From contig CAMCZQ010000001.1 of NCBI GenBank assembly GCA_945887835.1, positions 1-64,000 of the forward strand: a DNA stretch of 64,000 nt. The letters run 5' to 3'. A program made the position numbers and the translations under genes. Origin of the DNA: Bordetella parapertussis (GTDB lineage: Bacteria > Pseudomonadota > Gammaproteobacteria > Burkholderiales > Burkholderiaceae_B). Shown piece after piece: positions 18,960 through 27,984 of the stretch (positions are counted from its first letter, which is position 1; each line of letters begins with the position of its first letter). The notes under the pieces are model-generated. The model ran no database searches and had not been told where the DNA came from. It worked only from the letters and a program-made list of their open reading frames with translations.

Positions 18960-20468
18960 ATGAATACAGATTATCTGAAGCGCATTTTGACATCGAAAGT
19001 GTATGACGTGGCGATTGAAACCGCGCTTGAGATAGCACCGCAACTCTCGGCGCGGCTGGGCAACACCTTTTTACTTAAACGCGAAGATACCCAAACTGTC
19101 TTTAGTTTTAAGCTACGTGGCGCCTATAACAAGATGGCGCATTTACCCTTGAGCGCACTCGCGCGTGGGGTCATCGCAGCCTCGGCGGGCAACCATGCGC
19201 AGGGCGTCGCGCTATCGGCTAAGCGTCTGGGCTGCAAGGCGACGATCGTGATGCCCACCACCACGCCCGACGTAAAAATCAAGGCCGTGCGAGCACTTGG
19301 CGCAACGGTGATTTTAAAAGGCGACAGCTTTAGCGACGCTTACGCGCACGCGCTGACACTCGAACAAAAACACGGCATGAGCTTCGTACACCCTTTTGAC
19401 GATCCCGACGTGATCGCCGGGCAAGGCACGATCGGCATGGAAATCCTGCGCCAGCACGCGGGTCGCCTCGATGCGATTTTTGTTGCGATTGGCGGCGGCG
19501 GGTTAATTAGCGGAATCGCCGCTTACGTCAAACAATTGCGTCCCGAAATCAAAATCATTGGGGTCCAAACCGTCGACTCAGACGCCATGGTCAAAAGTGT
19601 ACGCGCCGGCAGACGCATCACCCTGGCCGAAGTGGGTTTGTTTTCAGACGGCACCGCCGTCAAGCAAGTCGGAGTAGAAACCTTTCGTCTGGTACGCGAA
19701 TACGTCGACGACTTTGTCGTTGTGGATACCGATGCGATTTGTGCCGCGATCAAAGACGTGTTTCAAGACACCCGCAGCGTTCTTGAACCCGCGGGTGCGC
19801 TGGCCCTGGCGGGCGCCAAGCAATACGCGGCAGAACACAAGCTGCAAGGCAACATCCTGGTTGCGATCGCCTGCGGTGCAAATATGAATTTTGACCGCTT
19901 GCGCTTTGTCGCCGAGCGCGCTGAAGTCGGCGAAGCCCGCGAGGCACTGTTTGCCGTGACCTTGCCCGAGCAGCGCGGCAGTTTTCGGGCTTTTTGTGAA
20001 TTGGTGGGCAACCGAAGTGTTACAGAATTTAATTACCGCATTTCAGAGGCGCGCCTCGCGCATGTTTTTGTGGGGATTCAAGTTGCGAATGCTACCGAGC
20101 CCGCTCGAATCGCCAAAAACTTTCGCGTGCATGGTTTTGCAACGCTAGACCTGACCCACGACGAAATGTCAAAAACGCATTTACGCCACATGGTTGGCGG
20201 GCGCTCGGCACTTGCCGACAACGAGTTGCTGTACCGTTTCGAGTTTCCAGAACGTCCGGGCGCGCTCACCCGCTTTCTTCAATCGATGAAGCCCGACTGG
20301 AACATCAGCCTGTTTCATTATCGCAATCAAGGCGCAGCCTACGGGCAAGTCTTAATTGGGATTCAGGTGCCCCGCGGCAGCAAAAAAGCCTTCAAAGACT
20401 TTTTAGACGTGGTTGGTTACCCTTATTTCAACGAAACCGACAACCCCGTTTACAAACTGTTTTTGTAA
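18960..20468 (+). CDS. ilvA: Threonine ammonia-lyase, biosynthetic (IlvA)
   Basis: IlvA deaminates threonine to 2-oxobutanoate, the first step to isoleucine. The 502-residue protein has the PLP lysine K51 in FSFKLRGAYNKM, SAGNHAQGVALSA, the PLP phosphate loop GGGGLISG and, in the C-terminal third (about 325-500), two ACT-like regulatory domains that bind isoleucine and valine. This length and the double domain identify the biosynthetic rather than the catabolic TdcB form. The ATG at 18960 is the natural start and a strong -10 element is upstream. It stands alone; other isoleucine-valine genes are not in the window. Confidence 0.96.
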   Translation: MNTDYLKRILTSKVYDVAIETALEIAPQLSARLGNTFLLKREDTQTVFSFKLRGAYNKMAHLPLSALARGVIAASAGNHAQGVALSAKRLGCKATIVMPTTTPDVKIKAVRALGATVILKGDSFSDAYAHALTLEQKHGMSFVHPFDDPDVIAGQGTIGMEILRQHAGRLDAIFVAIGGGGLISGIAAYVKQLRPEIKIIGVQTVDSDAMVKSVRAGRRITLAEVGLFSDGTAVKQVGVETFRLVREYVDDFVVVDTDAICAAIKDVFQDTRSVLEPAGALALAGAKQYAAEHKLQGNILVAIACGANMNFDRLRFVAERAEVGEAREALFAVTLPEQRGSFRAFCELVGNRSVTEFNYRISEARLAHVFVGIQVANATEPARIAKNFRVHGFATLDLTHDEMSKTHLRHMVGGRSALADNELLYRFEFPERPGALTRFLQSMKPDWNISLFHYRNQGAAYGQVLIGIQVPRGSKKAFKDFLDVVGYPYFNETDNPVYKLFL

Positions 20469-20524
20469 GCTAGGCTTCACTGCGTCGGTTTGACTCAGCT
20501 TGAATCAACGCGCGTTGCCCGAAC

Positions 20525-21085
20525 TCAACCACCCTCAAATTCGCACACGCTAAAAAACGGCGTGCCCGTCTGCGCAATCAGGCCTGAGCCCCCGAGCGCC
20601 GGCAAATTCACCACCGCCGCCGCCTCAGCCACGTTGCCTCCGAGCTGCTGTAACAGCTTGATCGCCGCCAACATCGTGCCTCCGGTGGCCACCAGATCGT
20701 CGACCAACAACACCCTTTGACCTGGTTTAATTGCGTCTTGATGCACCTCGACCGTCGCGTCACCATACTCAAGAGAGTAAGGCTGCGCAACTGTCTTAAA
20801 AGGCAATTTGCCTTGTTTACGAACCGGGACAAAGCCAACATTTAAAGCATAAGCCAGCGCACTGCCAAAAATAAAGCCACGTGCGTCGATCCCCACAACC
20901 ACATCAAGCCGGTTGCGCATGTGGCGATAAACAAACATATCGATTAAGGCCCGAAACGCGCGCGGATCGAGCAGCATGGGGGTAATGTCGCGAAACTGCA
21001 CACCTGGCTTAGGCCAGTCGGGCACGGTGCGAATCAGACCACGAACCAGTTCAATTGGGTCTTGGTACGGGATGGGTGTAATCAT
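20525..21085 (-). CDS. apt: Adenine phosphoribosyltransferase
   Basis: Apt salvages adenine to AMP with PRPP. The 186-residue protein has the PRPP-binding motif [13 protein letters not shown] at 125-137, the family's [16 protein letters not shown] near the start and [10 protein letters not shown] at 65-74, which separates adenine from hypoxanthine enzymes. Length matches the family. The gene is divergent from kdsD and convergent with ilvA; nothing in the surroundings suggests a special role. Confidence 0.95.
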   Translation of the reverse strand: MITPIPYQDPIELVRGLIRTVPDWPKPGVQFRDITPMLLDPRAFRALIDMFVYRHMRNRLDVVVGIDARGFIFGSALAYALNVGFVPVRKQGKLPFKTVAQPYSLEYGDATVEVHQDAIKPGQRVLLVDDLVATGGTMLAAIKLLQQLGGNVAEAAAVVNLPALGGSGLIAQTGTPFFSVCEFEGG

Positions 21086-21201
21086 TAAACGGCACTCCGC
21101 GAGTAAAAATCGGTATTAAACACACCGCGCAGCCTCTGCGCGCACCCGTAGAATACGCTAGCGGCGCCCCATCGTGGCGCCGAACCGTTTAAACTCAAGC
21201 T

Positions 21202-22209
21202 ATGGCAAGCACAGAATCGCACCCACCTCTTAACGCGTTTGATCTTTCGGCGACGCTGACTTCTGCGCGTCAAACCCTCGAACTCGAAGCCCAGGCGATT
21301 CTGGCGCTTAAACAACGGGTGAGCGAAGACTTTGTGCACGCCGTCGAACTCATGCTCGCCTGCAAAGGCCGCGTGGTGGTCTGCGGCTTGGGCAAGACCG
21401 GGCATATCGCCCGCAAAATTGCCTCGACACTGGCTTCAACCGGCACACCTTCGTTTTTTTTACACGCGTCAGAAGCTGTTCATGGCGACCTTGGCATGCT
21501 TGGCCGTCAAGACCTTTTGGTGGCGCTGTCGTATTCAGGGAGTGGCCAAGAAATTCTTTCTATTCTGCCTGCAGCGCACCGACTTGGCGTCAAAGCCATC
21601 GCCCTGACCGGCAATCCCGACTCTGAACTGGCCCGGCTGGCAGACGTCCACTTAGATGTCAGCGTCACGCTCGAAGCCTGCCCGCTGAATCTGGCTCCCA
21701 CCTCAAGCACAACCGCCTCTCTCGCAATGGGCGACGCACTTGCTGTGGCGTGCCTGCAAGCTCGGGGCTTTGGCGCTGCGGACTTTGCTCGCTCGCACCC
21801 TGGTGGCGCGCTGGGCCGAAAGCTTTTAACGCGCGTCTCTGATGTGATGCGCAGCGGTGTGGCTCTGCCAGTCGTGGGTGTCGACGCTACGATGTCGCAA
21901 GCGCTTGAAGAAATGTCTCGCAAAGGGATGGGCATGACGATCGTTCTTGACGACCAAGGCCGGGCGCTGGGTCTGTTCACCGATGGTGATTTGCGCCGTC
22001 TGATTGAACGCGAAGGTGACATCCGTCTGCTCACTGTTCGCGCGGGTATGACCATTAATCCGCGTCACATCCATGCGCAAGCCCTGGCCGTCGATGCTGC
22101 GTTGGTGATGGATACACACCGCCTGAACCACTTGCTGGTCAGCCAAGACGATGGACAAATCATTGGGGCTTTGCATATGCACGACTTGATGGCCGCAAAA
22201 GTGATCTAG
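21202..22209 (+). CDS. kdsD: Arabinose-5-phosphate isomerase KdsD
   Basis: KdsD interconverts ribulose 5-phosphate and arabinose 5-phosphate, the first committed step to Kdo for LPS. The 335-residue chain has an N-terminal SIS domain (GLGKTGHIARKIASTLASTG, from about 62, and ALSYSGSGQE) and two C-terminal CBS domains beginning around DVMRSG near 215. It heads a gene string kdsD-kdsC-lptC-lptA-lptB that makes Kdo and exports LPS, an order shared with E. coli. A GC-rich 7-bp-arm hairpin (21162-21182) precedes it and could shape the leader RNA. Confidence 0.95.
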   Translation: MASTESHPPLNAFDLSATLTSARQTLELEAQAILALKQRVSEDFVHAVELMLACKGRVVVCGLGKTGHIARKIASTLASTGTPSFFLHASEAVHGDLGMLGRQDLLVALSYSGSGQEILSILPAAHRLGVKAIALTGNPDSELARLADVHLDVSVTLEACPLNLAPTSSTTASLAMGDALAVACLQARGFGAADFARSHPGGALGRKLLTRVSDVMRSGVALPVVGVDATMSQALEEMSRKGMGMTIVLDDQGRALGLFTDGDLRRLIEREGDIRLLTVRAGMTINPRHIHAQALAVDAALVMDTHRLNHLLVSQDDGQIIGALHMHDLMAAKVI

Positions 22210-22224
22210 GGTGACTGGTTGAAG

Positions 22225-22824
22225 ATGAAACGTTCGCAGACACTTCCCCACCCCGCCGAGGCCTTGATTTTGGCGCGCATCGAACCCGCTTTGCGCGAAC
22301 GGCTGACACGCCTCAAACTCATGGTTTTTGATGTCGACGGCGTGCTCACCGACGGCGCACTTTGGTTCACCGAGCAAGGCGAGACCATCAAACGCTTTCA
22401 CGCGCTTGATGGTCATGGCTTAAAGATGCTGACGGTGAGCGGTATTAAAGTCGCACTCGTCACGGGCCGGGAGAGCCCGATTGTCGCCCGACGCGCGGCT
22501 GAACTAGGAATAGGTGCAGTCATGCAAAACGTGCGCGATAAAGGGGCTGCCCTCAAAGCGTTAATCACCCGAGAAGGCCTTAAACTTGAACAGGCGGGCT
22601 TTATGGGCGATGACTTGATTGATTTGCCTGCCATGCAACTCGCTGGGTTTGCGGCGTCTGTTCCTGACGCTCCCGCCTACCTGACGCAAGCGGCGCACTG
22701 GGTCTCAGAGCGGCGCGGCGGTCAGGGGGCCGCACGCGAATGCTGCGACCTAATCCTGGCTGCCCAGCAACGCCTCGGGGCATTCTTTCAACCCGGGCTG
22801 CTTGGCTCTGGGGCAGTACAGTAA
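22225..22824 (+). CDS. kdsC: Kdo 8-phosphate phosphatase KdsC
   Basis: KdsC removes the phosphate from Kdo 8-phosphate. From ATG 22225 it is 199 residues and a capless HAD phosphatase: nucleophile and acid in FDVDGVLTDG (D36 and D38), VTGRESPIVARRA as motif II-III region, and FMGDDLIDLPAM as motif IV. A TTG two codons upstream is an alternative start. The gene follows kdsD by 15 bases and is followed by lptC after nine, so it is part of the LPS operon. KdsC normally works as a tetramer. Confidence 0.95.
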   Translation: MKRSQTLPHPAEALILARIEPALRERLTRLKLMVFDVDGVLTDGALWFTEQGETIKRFHALDGHGLKMLTVSGIKVALVTGRESPIVARRAAELGIGAVMQNVRDKGAALKALITREGLKLEQAGFMGDDLIDLPAMQLAGFAASVPDAPAYLTQAAHWVSERRGGQGAARECCDLILAAQQRLGAFFQPGLLGSGAVQ

Positions 22825-22833
22825 AGGCCGCGC

Positions 22834-23460
22834 ATGAAAGAACGCTTTGCGCTCATTGTCTCGTTTGTAATCCTGACCTCCTTGGTGATGGGCACCTGGT
22901 GGGCGGCCGAGTACTCGCAACGAGCCGTCGACATCGATCCGCCCGTGCGTCTCACCCACGAGCGCGATAACTGGGCCAAACAGATTGTGTTAGTGCGTAC
23001 CAACGAACACGGCGTGGTGATCCATCGCCTCGAAGGTGATTTGATGGAGCACTTTCCAGACGACAAGTCATACGATGTCGTGCGCCCGCGCGCCTTTGCC
23101 CTCAAGTCCGACAATCCACTCACCATCGCCACCTCGCGCACCGCCACGGTTTACGACGAAGGGGATCGCATCGTCATGAAAGGCGATGCGATCGTACTTA
23201 GGCTTGGTGATACCGAGCGCCAGCCACTGAATTTTCGTACCGAAGTGGTGACTATGCTGATTAAAGAAGATCTTGCCTACACTGATCTGCCCGCAATCGC
23301 CACCAGCGGTCGTTCGCGCATGAGTGGCACCGGCATGCGCTACAACAATGCAACTCAGCAACTAGACGTGTTTAAATCAACCGATGTTGAGATCGCACCC
23401 AAAGACAAGACCGACAAGACCGACAACACCGAACCCGCAGCTTCACGGCCAAAACGATGA
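22834..23460 (+). CDS. lptC: LPS export system protein LptC
   Basis: LptC is a bitopic inner-membrane protein that receives LPS from LptBFG and hands it to LptA. The 208-residue protein begins with one membrane segment (about 7-24) and continues as a periplasmic beta-jellyroll, with the family stretch GVVIHRLEGDLMEHFPDDKSY followed by repeated short strands. Sequence identity in this family is low, but position between kdsC and lptA makes the call firm. It overlaps lptA by four bases. lptF and lptG are not in the window. Confidence 0.92.
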   Translation: MKERFALIVSFVILTSLVMGTWWAAEYSQRAVDIDPPVRLTHERDNWAKQIVLVRTNEHGVVIHRLEGDLMEHFPDDKSYDVVRPRAFALKSDNPLTIATSRTATVYDEGDRIVMKGDAIVLRLGDTERQPLNFRTEVVTMLIKEDLAYTDLPAIATSGRSRMSGTGMRYNNATQQLDVFKSTDVEIAPKDKTDKTDNTEPAASRPKR

Positions 23461-24161
23461 TGACTCACCTGCCCTCACCCCACCTGCTTCGTCTGCTGCT
23501 CGCCTTGGGTTTGTGCGCGCTGCTGAGCTTGGCACACGCTCAAAAAAAGCCGTCTTCCACCGCGGCACTGGTGCCCCAAGAAGAGCCCAGCACCATGATT
23601 TTGTCTGACACTCTGCATTTTGACGACACCAAGCGAGAGAGTACGTTTTCGGGCAATGTCGTGATGACCCGCGGGTTCATGACCATGAACGCAGACAACC
23701 TTAATCTTCGCGAAGACGCCGAAGGCTTTCAGTACGGCACCGGCACCGTCAAACCAGGCAAGCGAGTGTTTATTCGCCAAGTACGGCCCGAAGTATACGA
23801 AGTCCTCGAAGGCGTCGGTGTGCGCGCCGAGTACAACGGCAAGACTGAAACCTTTGACTTGCTTGGTCAGGCGGTTGTCACCCGTTACATCTGTGGGCAG
23901 CACTTTGATACCGTCAGCGGCGAACGCGTGCGTTACAGTCAAAAAACCGATATCTACGAGGCGTTCTCTGGGCCAGACTCTGCCAATGCCGGGGGTAGGG
24001 TACGCTCGATCGCACAACCTCGGGCACGCGCAGATGCGGCAGTCGCTGAATGTAAAGCCAAAGAGGCCGGCTTACCCGCCCCAACGCCAAAGCTCTCACC
24101 GGCAACCCCTGCAACGCCAGCGGCGAACACGCGCCGTCCACCTGCGCCCGCTCGCCCTTAA
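23457..24161 (+). CDS. lptA: LPS transport periplasmic protein LptA
   Basis: LptA forms the periplasmic bridge that carries LPS to LptDE. The 234-residue precursor has a cleavable signal peptide ending near SLAHAQ (about residue 29) and an OstA-like beta-jellyroll with [21 protein letters not shown]. The C-terminus extends into a Pro/Ala/Thr-rich tail of some 30 residues that is unlike the short E. coli protein and may be disordered. The start overlaps lptC by four bases and lptB follows 28 bases later. Confidence 0.94.
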   Translation: MMTHLPSPHLLRLLLALGLCALLSLAHAQKKPSSTAALVPQEEPSTMILSDTLHFDDTKRESTFSGNVVMTRGFMTMNADNLNLREDAEGFQYGTGTVKPGKRVFIRQVRPEVYEVLEGVGVRAEYNGKTETFDLLGQAVVTRYICGQHFDTVSGERVRYSQKTDIYEAFSGPDSANAGGRVRSIAQPRARADAAVAECKAKEAGLPAPTPKLSPATPATPAANTRRPPAPARP

Positions 24162-24189
24162 GCCCGTTCGCCCTTACTTTTTCAGGCTC

Positions 24190-24978
24190 ATGCAAACCTC
24201 AAATGAAACCGGCTCGTCGCAGCCTGAATACTTAACGCCCGGTCGCCTCAGCGCGACGGGATTGCGCAAGTCTTACGGCGGGCGCATGGTCGTACAAGAC
24301 GTCTCGCTCTCGGTCAACAGCGGTGAAGTGGTGGGTTTACTGGGCCCGAACGGTGCTGGCAAAACCACTAGTTTTTATATGATTGTTGGTTTGGTTGCGG
24401 CGGATGCGGGCCGGATTGAGATTGATGAGACCCCCATCAGCAGCATGCCGATTCACCAGCGCGCCCGCCGCGGGGTGTCTTACCTGCCACAAGACGCGTC
24501 GGTGTTCAGGCGTTTAACGGTCGAAGAGAACATTCGTGCCGTTCTCGAACTCCAAATCGATCACAACGGTAAAAAATTCTCTAAGCCCATGATCGAGCAA
24601 CAACTCGACGCGTTGCTCGAAGAGCTTCAAATTACGCATATTCGTCGTAACAGCGCGCTTTCGCTTTCGGGTGGAGAGCGGCGGCGAGTTGAAATTTCGC
24701 GTGCCTTGGCGACGCGTCCACGCTTTATTTTGCTCGACGAACCGTTTGCCGGCGTGGACCCCATCGCTGTGATTGAAATTCAACGGATCGTGCGTTTCCT
24801 TAAAAGTCGCGGCATCGGGGTGCTGATCACCGACCACAACGTGCGCGAAACACTCGGTATTTGTGACCGCGCCTACATCATCAGCGAAGGCAAAGTGCTC
24901 ACCACCGGCAAACCCGAAGACATCATCAATGACGCCTCGGTACGCAAGGTTTATTTAGGCGAGCATTTCAAGATGTAA
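24190..24978 (+). CDS. lptB: LPS export ABC transporter ATPase LptB
   Basis: LptB powers LPS extraction from the inner membrane with LptFG. From ATG 24190 the protein has 262 residues, with Walker [10 protein letters not shown] at 52-60, Q loop [12 protein letters not shown], signature [11 protein letters not shown] near 160, and Walker [14 protein letters not shown] near 180. It ends VYLGEHFKM, as LptB does. A longer frame upstream overlaps lptA in another frame and is not family-like, so it was rejected. In most relatives rpoN follows; here it does not. Confidence 0.96.
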   Translation: MQTSNETGSSQPEYLTPGRLSATGLRKSYGGRMVVQDVSLSVNSGEVVGLLGPNGAGKTTSFYMIVGLVAADAGRIEIDETPISSMPIHQRARRGVSYLPQDASVFRRLTVEENIRAVLELQIDHNGKKFSKPMIEQQLDALLEELQITHIRRNSALSLSGGERRRVEISRALATRPRFILLDEPFAGVDPIAVIEIQRIVRFLKSRGIGVLITDHNVRETLGICDRAYIISEGKVLTTGKPEDIINDASVRKVYLGEHFKM

Positions 24979-24990
24979 CTGCCTGTTTAG

Positions 24991-25030
24991 GCGCAACAAA
25001 TGTGCACAAACGTGCACAAACATGCTCAAA
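24991..25030. repeat. Four phased 10-bp direct repeats
   Basis: Four consecutive 10-base units, GCGCAACAAA, TGTGCACAAA, CGTGCACAAA and CATGCTCAAA, lie in exact register in the gap between lptB and hpf. Two contain the palindrome GTGCAC. Spacing of one helical turn would put the same face of DNA towards a protein. The gap is where rpoN is expected; whether this is a binding site or slippage product is unknown. Confidence 0.6.
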
Positions 25031-25201
25031 CTCAACCACCCGCAAAATATATGTCTTTAACGTGACATAAATGTCGATTTGCCGCTTGATTTCTTGGGCG
25101 AACTGACTAAACTAAAAGTGTCATCTACTCACAAATCGAGGTTTATCCGCCGCCCTTTTCGCGCACTCGCGCACCCCTTCACTTTTTTTGGAGAGTACGC
25201 T

Positions 25202-25528
25202 ATGAACCTAAGCATCATTGGTCACCACTTAGACGTTACCCCTGCAATTCGTGAATATATCCATAGCAAAATGGCGCGCGTGTTGCGGCATTTTGACCAT
25301 GTGATAGACATACAGGTCATGTTGTCGATCGAACCCCTCAAGCATCGCGCCGAAATTACCCTGCATGTCCGAGGCAAAGATATCCATTGCGAAGCCTCAG
25401 AGGCAAATCTCTATGCCTCGCTTGACTTGCTGATCGATAAAATCGATCGCAAAATTATTCAGCATAAAGATCGTACACAAAACCACCACCATCTCGCGGC
25501 CAAACGCCAGCTTTTCGAAGCGGCCTGA
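25202..25528 (+). CDS. hpf: Ribosome hibernation-promoting factor HPF (short form)
   Basis: The 108-residue protein is the short type of HPF/YfiA fold, lacking the long C-terminal dimerisation domain. It begins MNLSIIGHHLDVTPAIREYIHSK and has DIQVMLSIEPLKHRAEITLHVRG and IDRKIIQHKDR, all basic and family-typical. It binds the ribosome in stationary phase to make inactive 100S dimers. A GGAGAG ribosome site precedes ATG 25202, favouring it over an in-frame start at 25079. It lies in the rpoN-hpf-ptsN neighbourhood but with rpoN absent. A strong terminator follows. Confidence 0.95.
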   Translation: MNLSIIGHHLDVTPAIREYIHSKMARVLRHFDHVIDIQVMLSIEPLKHRAEITLHVRGKDIHCEASEANLYASLDLLIDKIDRKIIQHKDRTQNHHHLAAKRQLFEAA

Positions 25529-25551
25529 GCAGCAGCCCCTTCGCCACAACT

Positions 25552-25596
25552 GCCCCGCAAGCCCTTAAACTAAAGGGTCTGCGGGGCTTGTTTTTT
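25552..25596 (+). terminator. Intrinsic terminator after hpf
   Basis: An eight-base GC-rich outer stem (GCCCCGCA with TGCGGGGC) and a five-base inner stem separated by a two-base mismatch enclose a six-base loop, followed by TTGTTTTTT. This is a textbook rho-independent terminator and separates hpf from ptsN. Confidence 0.9.
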
Positions 25597-25670
25597 GAAC
25601 CTCCCGCGCCCACGCGCAGCAGGACTTGAGCTAAACCCCGACCTCTCAACGAGCCGCATATGCCGCGCCC

Positions 25671-25676
25671 TATAAT
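25671..25676 (+). promoter_or_regulatory. -10 element abutting the ptsN start codon
   Basis: A perfect TATAAT ends only six bases before the ATG of ptsN. A start seven bases downstream of the hexamer would fall on the A of the ATG, giving a leaderless message. The -35 region (AACGAG at 17-base spacing) is poor, so promoter activity is not certain. Confidence 0.45.
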
Positions 25677-25682
25677 CACTGT

Positions 25683-26138
25683 ATGAAACTTTTGTCACGT
25701 ATCTTGCCCGCCGCGAACGTCATGCTTGAGCTGTCTGTGACAAGTAAGAAGCGTGTATTCGAACAAGCCGGTCTTTTGTTTGAAAACCAGCACGGGCTCG
25801 AACGGGCTGCGGTCTACGAAAGCCTATTTGCGCGCGAACGGCTCGGCTCGACTGGTCTGGGGGCTGGGATTGCCGTGCCACATGGCCGAGTCAAGGGCCT
25901 GAAGCACTCGGTTGCGGCATTTTTTAGGCTGACTCACCCAATTGCCTTTGAGGCGCCGGATCAACAGCCGGTCAAGCAGCTACTGTTTCTGTTGGCCCCA
26001 GAAGACGCAGCGCAACAACATCTGGATATACTAGCTGAGGTCGCGCAATTATTTTCAGAAGAAGCGTTTCGCCTGAAGCTTGCCGATCAAACCGATTCTG
26101 GTGTCGTGCACCGGCTGCTGACCACGGGCTCGGTGTAA
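25683..26138 (+). CDS. ptsN: PTS IIA-like nitrogen regulatory protein PtsN
   Basis: PtsN (EIIA-Ntr) is a regulatory phosphocarrier of the nitrogen-related PTS. The 151 residues hold the phosphorylated histidine H67 in AGIAVPHGRVKGL and the family's ARERLGSTGLG just before. In Proteobacteria it regulates potassium transport and stress responses rather than carrying sugar. It is placed after hpf and before hprK and rapZ. The region just upstream has a TATAAT directly at the start codon. No ptsH gene (HPr, Npr) is adjacent, so its phosphate donor is elsewhere. Confidence 0.95.
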   Translation: MKLLSRILPAANVMLELSVTSKKRVFEQAGLLFENQHGLERAAVYESLFARERLGSTGLGAGIAVPHGRVKGLKHSVAAFFRLTHPIAFEAPDQQPVKQLLFLLAPEDAAQQHLDILAEVAQLFSEEAFRLKLADQTDSGVVHRLLTTGSV

Positions 26139-26183
26139 AACCCCCACGCAAGCGCGCGTGCGCTTCATCCTGACGGAGTCACT

Positions 26184-27110
26184 ATGCTGACGGTGCAAGA
26201 TCTGGTGAACGACAATGTTGAAGATATTGCTTTTAACTGGATTGCGGGTCAATCTGCAGCCGGTCGCCGCATCCCAGATAATGGTATGGCTGCAGCAGAC
26301 TTAATCGGGCACCTGAACTTGATTCACCCCTCGCGCATCCAGGTGTTTGGACGCGAAGAAATGGCTTATTACACCCGCTTCGATACGCGACGGCGCGTGC
26401 ACCATCTAGACGAATTATTAGCCGGTGGCGTACCCGCGATTTTAATTGCCGATGGTCTGAACGCGACCGAAGATCTGATTCAAGAATGCGAAAGCAATCA
26501 GGTCCCCTTACTGACCACCAAGGTTCCCGCGGCAGAACTCATCGACTTGCTGCGAATTTATCTGGGTCGCCGTTTGGCGCCTGTCACGACCGTGCATGGC
26601 GTGTTTATGGATGTGTTGGGCCTGGGCGTGCTGATTACCGGCGAGTCAGGCCTGGGTAAAAGCGAGTTGGCGCTTGAGTTGATTTCGCGCGGCCATGGTC
26701 TGGTCGCCGATGATGCAGTCGAACTCTCACGTACCTCGCCCAATGTGATAGACGGTCATTGCCCTGCCTTGCTTCAAAATATGCTTGAGGTACGCGGCCT
26801 AGGCTTGCTGAATATTCGTACGATTTTTGGTGAAACCTCGGTGCGCCGAAAAATGAAACTCAAGCTCATCGTGCATTTGGTGCGAGCAACCGCCCAAGAC
26901 AAATTCGAGCGTCTGCCCTTGCAAGACATGACCCAAGAGTTGCTGGGCTGTCCGATTCGCAAGGTCATGCTGCAGGTGGCGGCCGGTCGCAACTTAGCCG
27001 TCTTGGTTGAAGCGGCGGTTCGCAATACGATTCTAAAACTACGCGGCATCGACACCCTGACCGAGTTCATGGAGCGCCAGGCTGCGGCCATCGCGCAGAA
27101 CAACGCCTAA
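26184..27110 (+). CDS. hprK: HPr kinase/phosphorylase HprK
   Basis: HprK phosphorylates and dephosphorylates HPr on serine. The 308-residue protein has the P-loop GESGLGKS at 153-160, H139 in VHGVFMDVLG, and the signature SRGHGLVADDAVEL, followed by MLEVRGLGLLNIRTIFG and the family C-terminus. In Proteobacteria without a full sugar PTS it is thought to link PTS phosphorylation state to envelope or metabolic regulation. A ribosome site GACGGAG is near the start. It follows ptsN by 45 bases and abuts rapZ with one base between, so the three are probably one operon. Confidence 0.96.
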   Translation: MLTVQDLVNDNVEDIAFNWIAGQSAAGRRIPDNGMAAADLIGHLNLIHPSRIQVFGREEMAYYTRFDTRRRVHHLDELLAGGVPAILIADGLNATEDLIQECESNQVPLLTTKVPAAELIDLLRIYLGRRLAPVTTVHGVFMDVLGLGVLITGESGLGKSELALELISRGHGLVADDAVELSRTSPNVIDGHCPALLQNMLEVRGLGLLNIRTIFGETSVRRKMKLKLIVHLVRATAQDKFERLPLQDMTQELLGCPIRKVMLQVAAGRNLAVLVEAAVRNTILKLRGIDTLTEFMERQAAAIAQNNA

Positions 27111-27111
27111 C

Positions 27112-27984
27112 ATGGGTGCGCTCAATGTCGTCTTGATCACGGGGATTTCGGGCTCAGGCAAATCCGTTGCGTTGCGCATGCTCGAAGACGCCGACTACAC
27201 CTGTGTTGACAATTTACCCGTCCGCTTTTTGCACGAGTTTATCGTCTCGCGTGTTGGCAACGCCGGTGAACGCATTGCCGTCGCGATTGACGCGCGCTCG
27301 GCCGACGAGCTTGGCGAACTTCCAGGCATCATCGTCTCGCTGCGTGAAGCGGGCATACAACTACGGGTTGTGTTTCTTGAGGCAGATGACGTCACCCTGT
27401 TGCAGCGCTACGCCGAATCACGCCGCCGTCATCCCCTGTCAGACCGCATGCGAAAAAAAGGTCAGGTGCTCTCGCTTGAAGAGTGCCTCGCGCAAGAGCG
27501 TGAGCTACTAGACCCCCTGCGCACTCAAGGCCACGTGGTCGACACCTCAGGGCTCACGCCGGGCCAGCTACGCGCCTGGGTACGCGACTTAGTGCAAGCC
27601 GATCGCAGCCAGTTATTGCTCACGTTTGAGTCGTTCGCTTTTAAAACCGGTGTGCCGCGTGACGCTGACGTAGTGTTTGATGTGCGCTGTCTGCCCAACC
27701 CGCACTACGATCCGGTACTGCGCCCGCTGACGGGGCGTGATGAACCGGTCGCAGACTGGCTGGCCGGCTTTGAGGATGTGGGCCAAATGATCGATGACAT
27801 CGAGGGGTTTCTGCGCAAATGGCTGCCGCGCTATACCGAAGATACCCGAAGCTATCTAACCGTGGCGATCGGCTGTACCGGCGGCAAACATCGCTCGGTC
27901 TACGTCGTTGAAACCCTTGCGCAGCGCTTCTCTGAGCACAAGCCACTGCTCGTCAGGCACCGCAACCAGCCTGGGCTGAGCTAA
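27112..27984 (+). CDS. rapZ: RNase adapter protein RapZ
   Basis: RapZ binds glucosamine-6-phosphate and, in enterobacteria, guides RNase E to the GlmZ small RNA. The 290-residue chain has a P-loop GISGSGKS at 11-18 and a C-terminal domain with DVRCLPNPHYDP and the RNA-binding GCTGGKHRSVYVVE. Family membership is clear. Whether a GlmZ-like RNA exists in this lineage is unknown, and the protein may act in phosphosugar sensing. It ends with an ATGA-type overlap into the rlpA-like gene. Confidence 0.95.
   Translation: MGALNVVLITGISGSGKSVALRMLEDADYTCVDNLPVRFLHEFIVSRVGNAGERIAVAIDARSADELGELPGIIVSLREAGIQLRVVFLEADDVTLLQRYAESRRRHPLSDRMRKKGQVLSLEECLAQERELLDPLRTQGHVVDTSGLTPGQLRAWVRDLVQADRSQLLLTFESFAFKTGVPRDADVVFDVRCLPNPHYDPVLRPLTGRDEPVADWLAGFEDVGQMIDDIEGFLRKWLPRYTEDTRSYLTVAIGCTGGKHRSVYVVETLAQRFSEHKPLLVRHRNQPGLS

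Noticed and set aside
21507-22055. A 182-codon minus-strand frame opposite kdsD.
   Set aside because: It mirrors the conserved SIS and CBS domains on the other strand and has no recognisable motif.
23818-24189. A long in-frame upstream extension of lptB (from 23818).
   Set aside because: It overlaps lptA in another frame, has no family similarity, and ATG 24190 gives a normal LptB.
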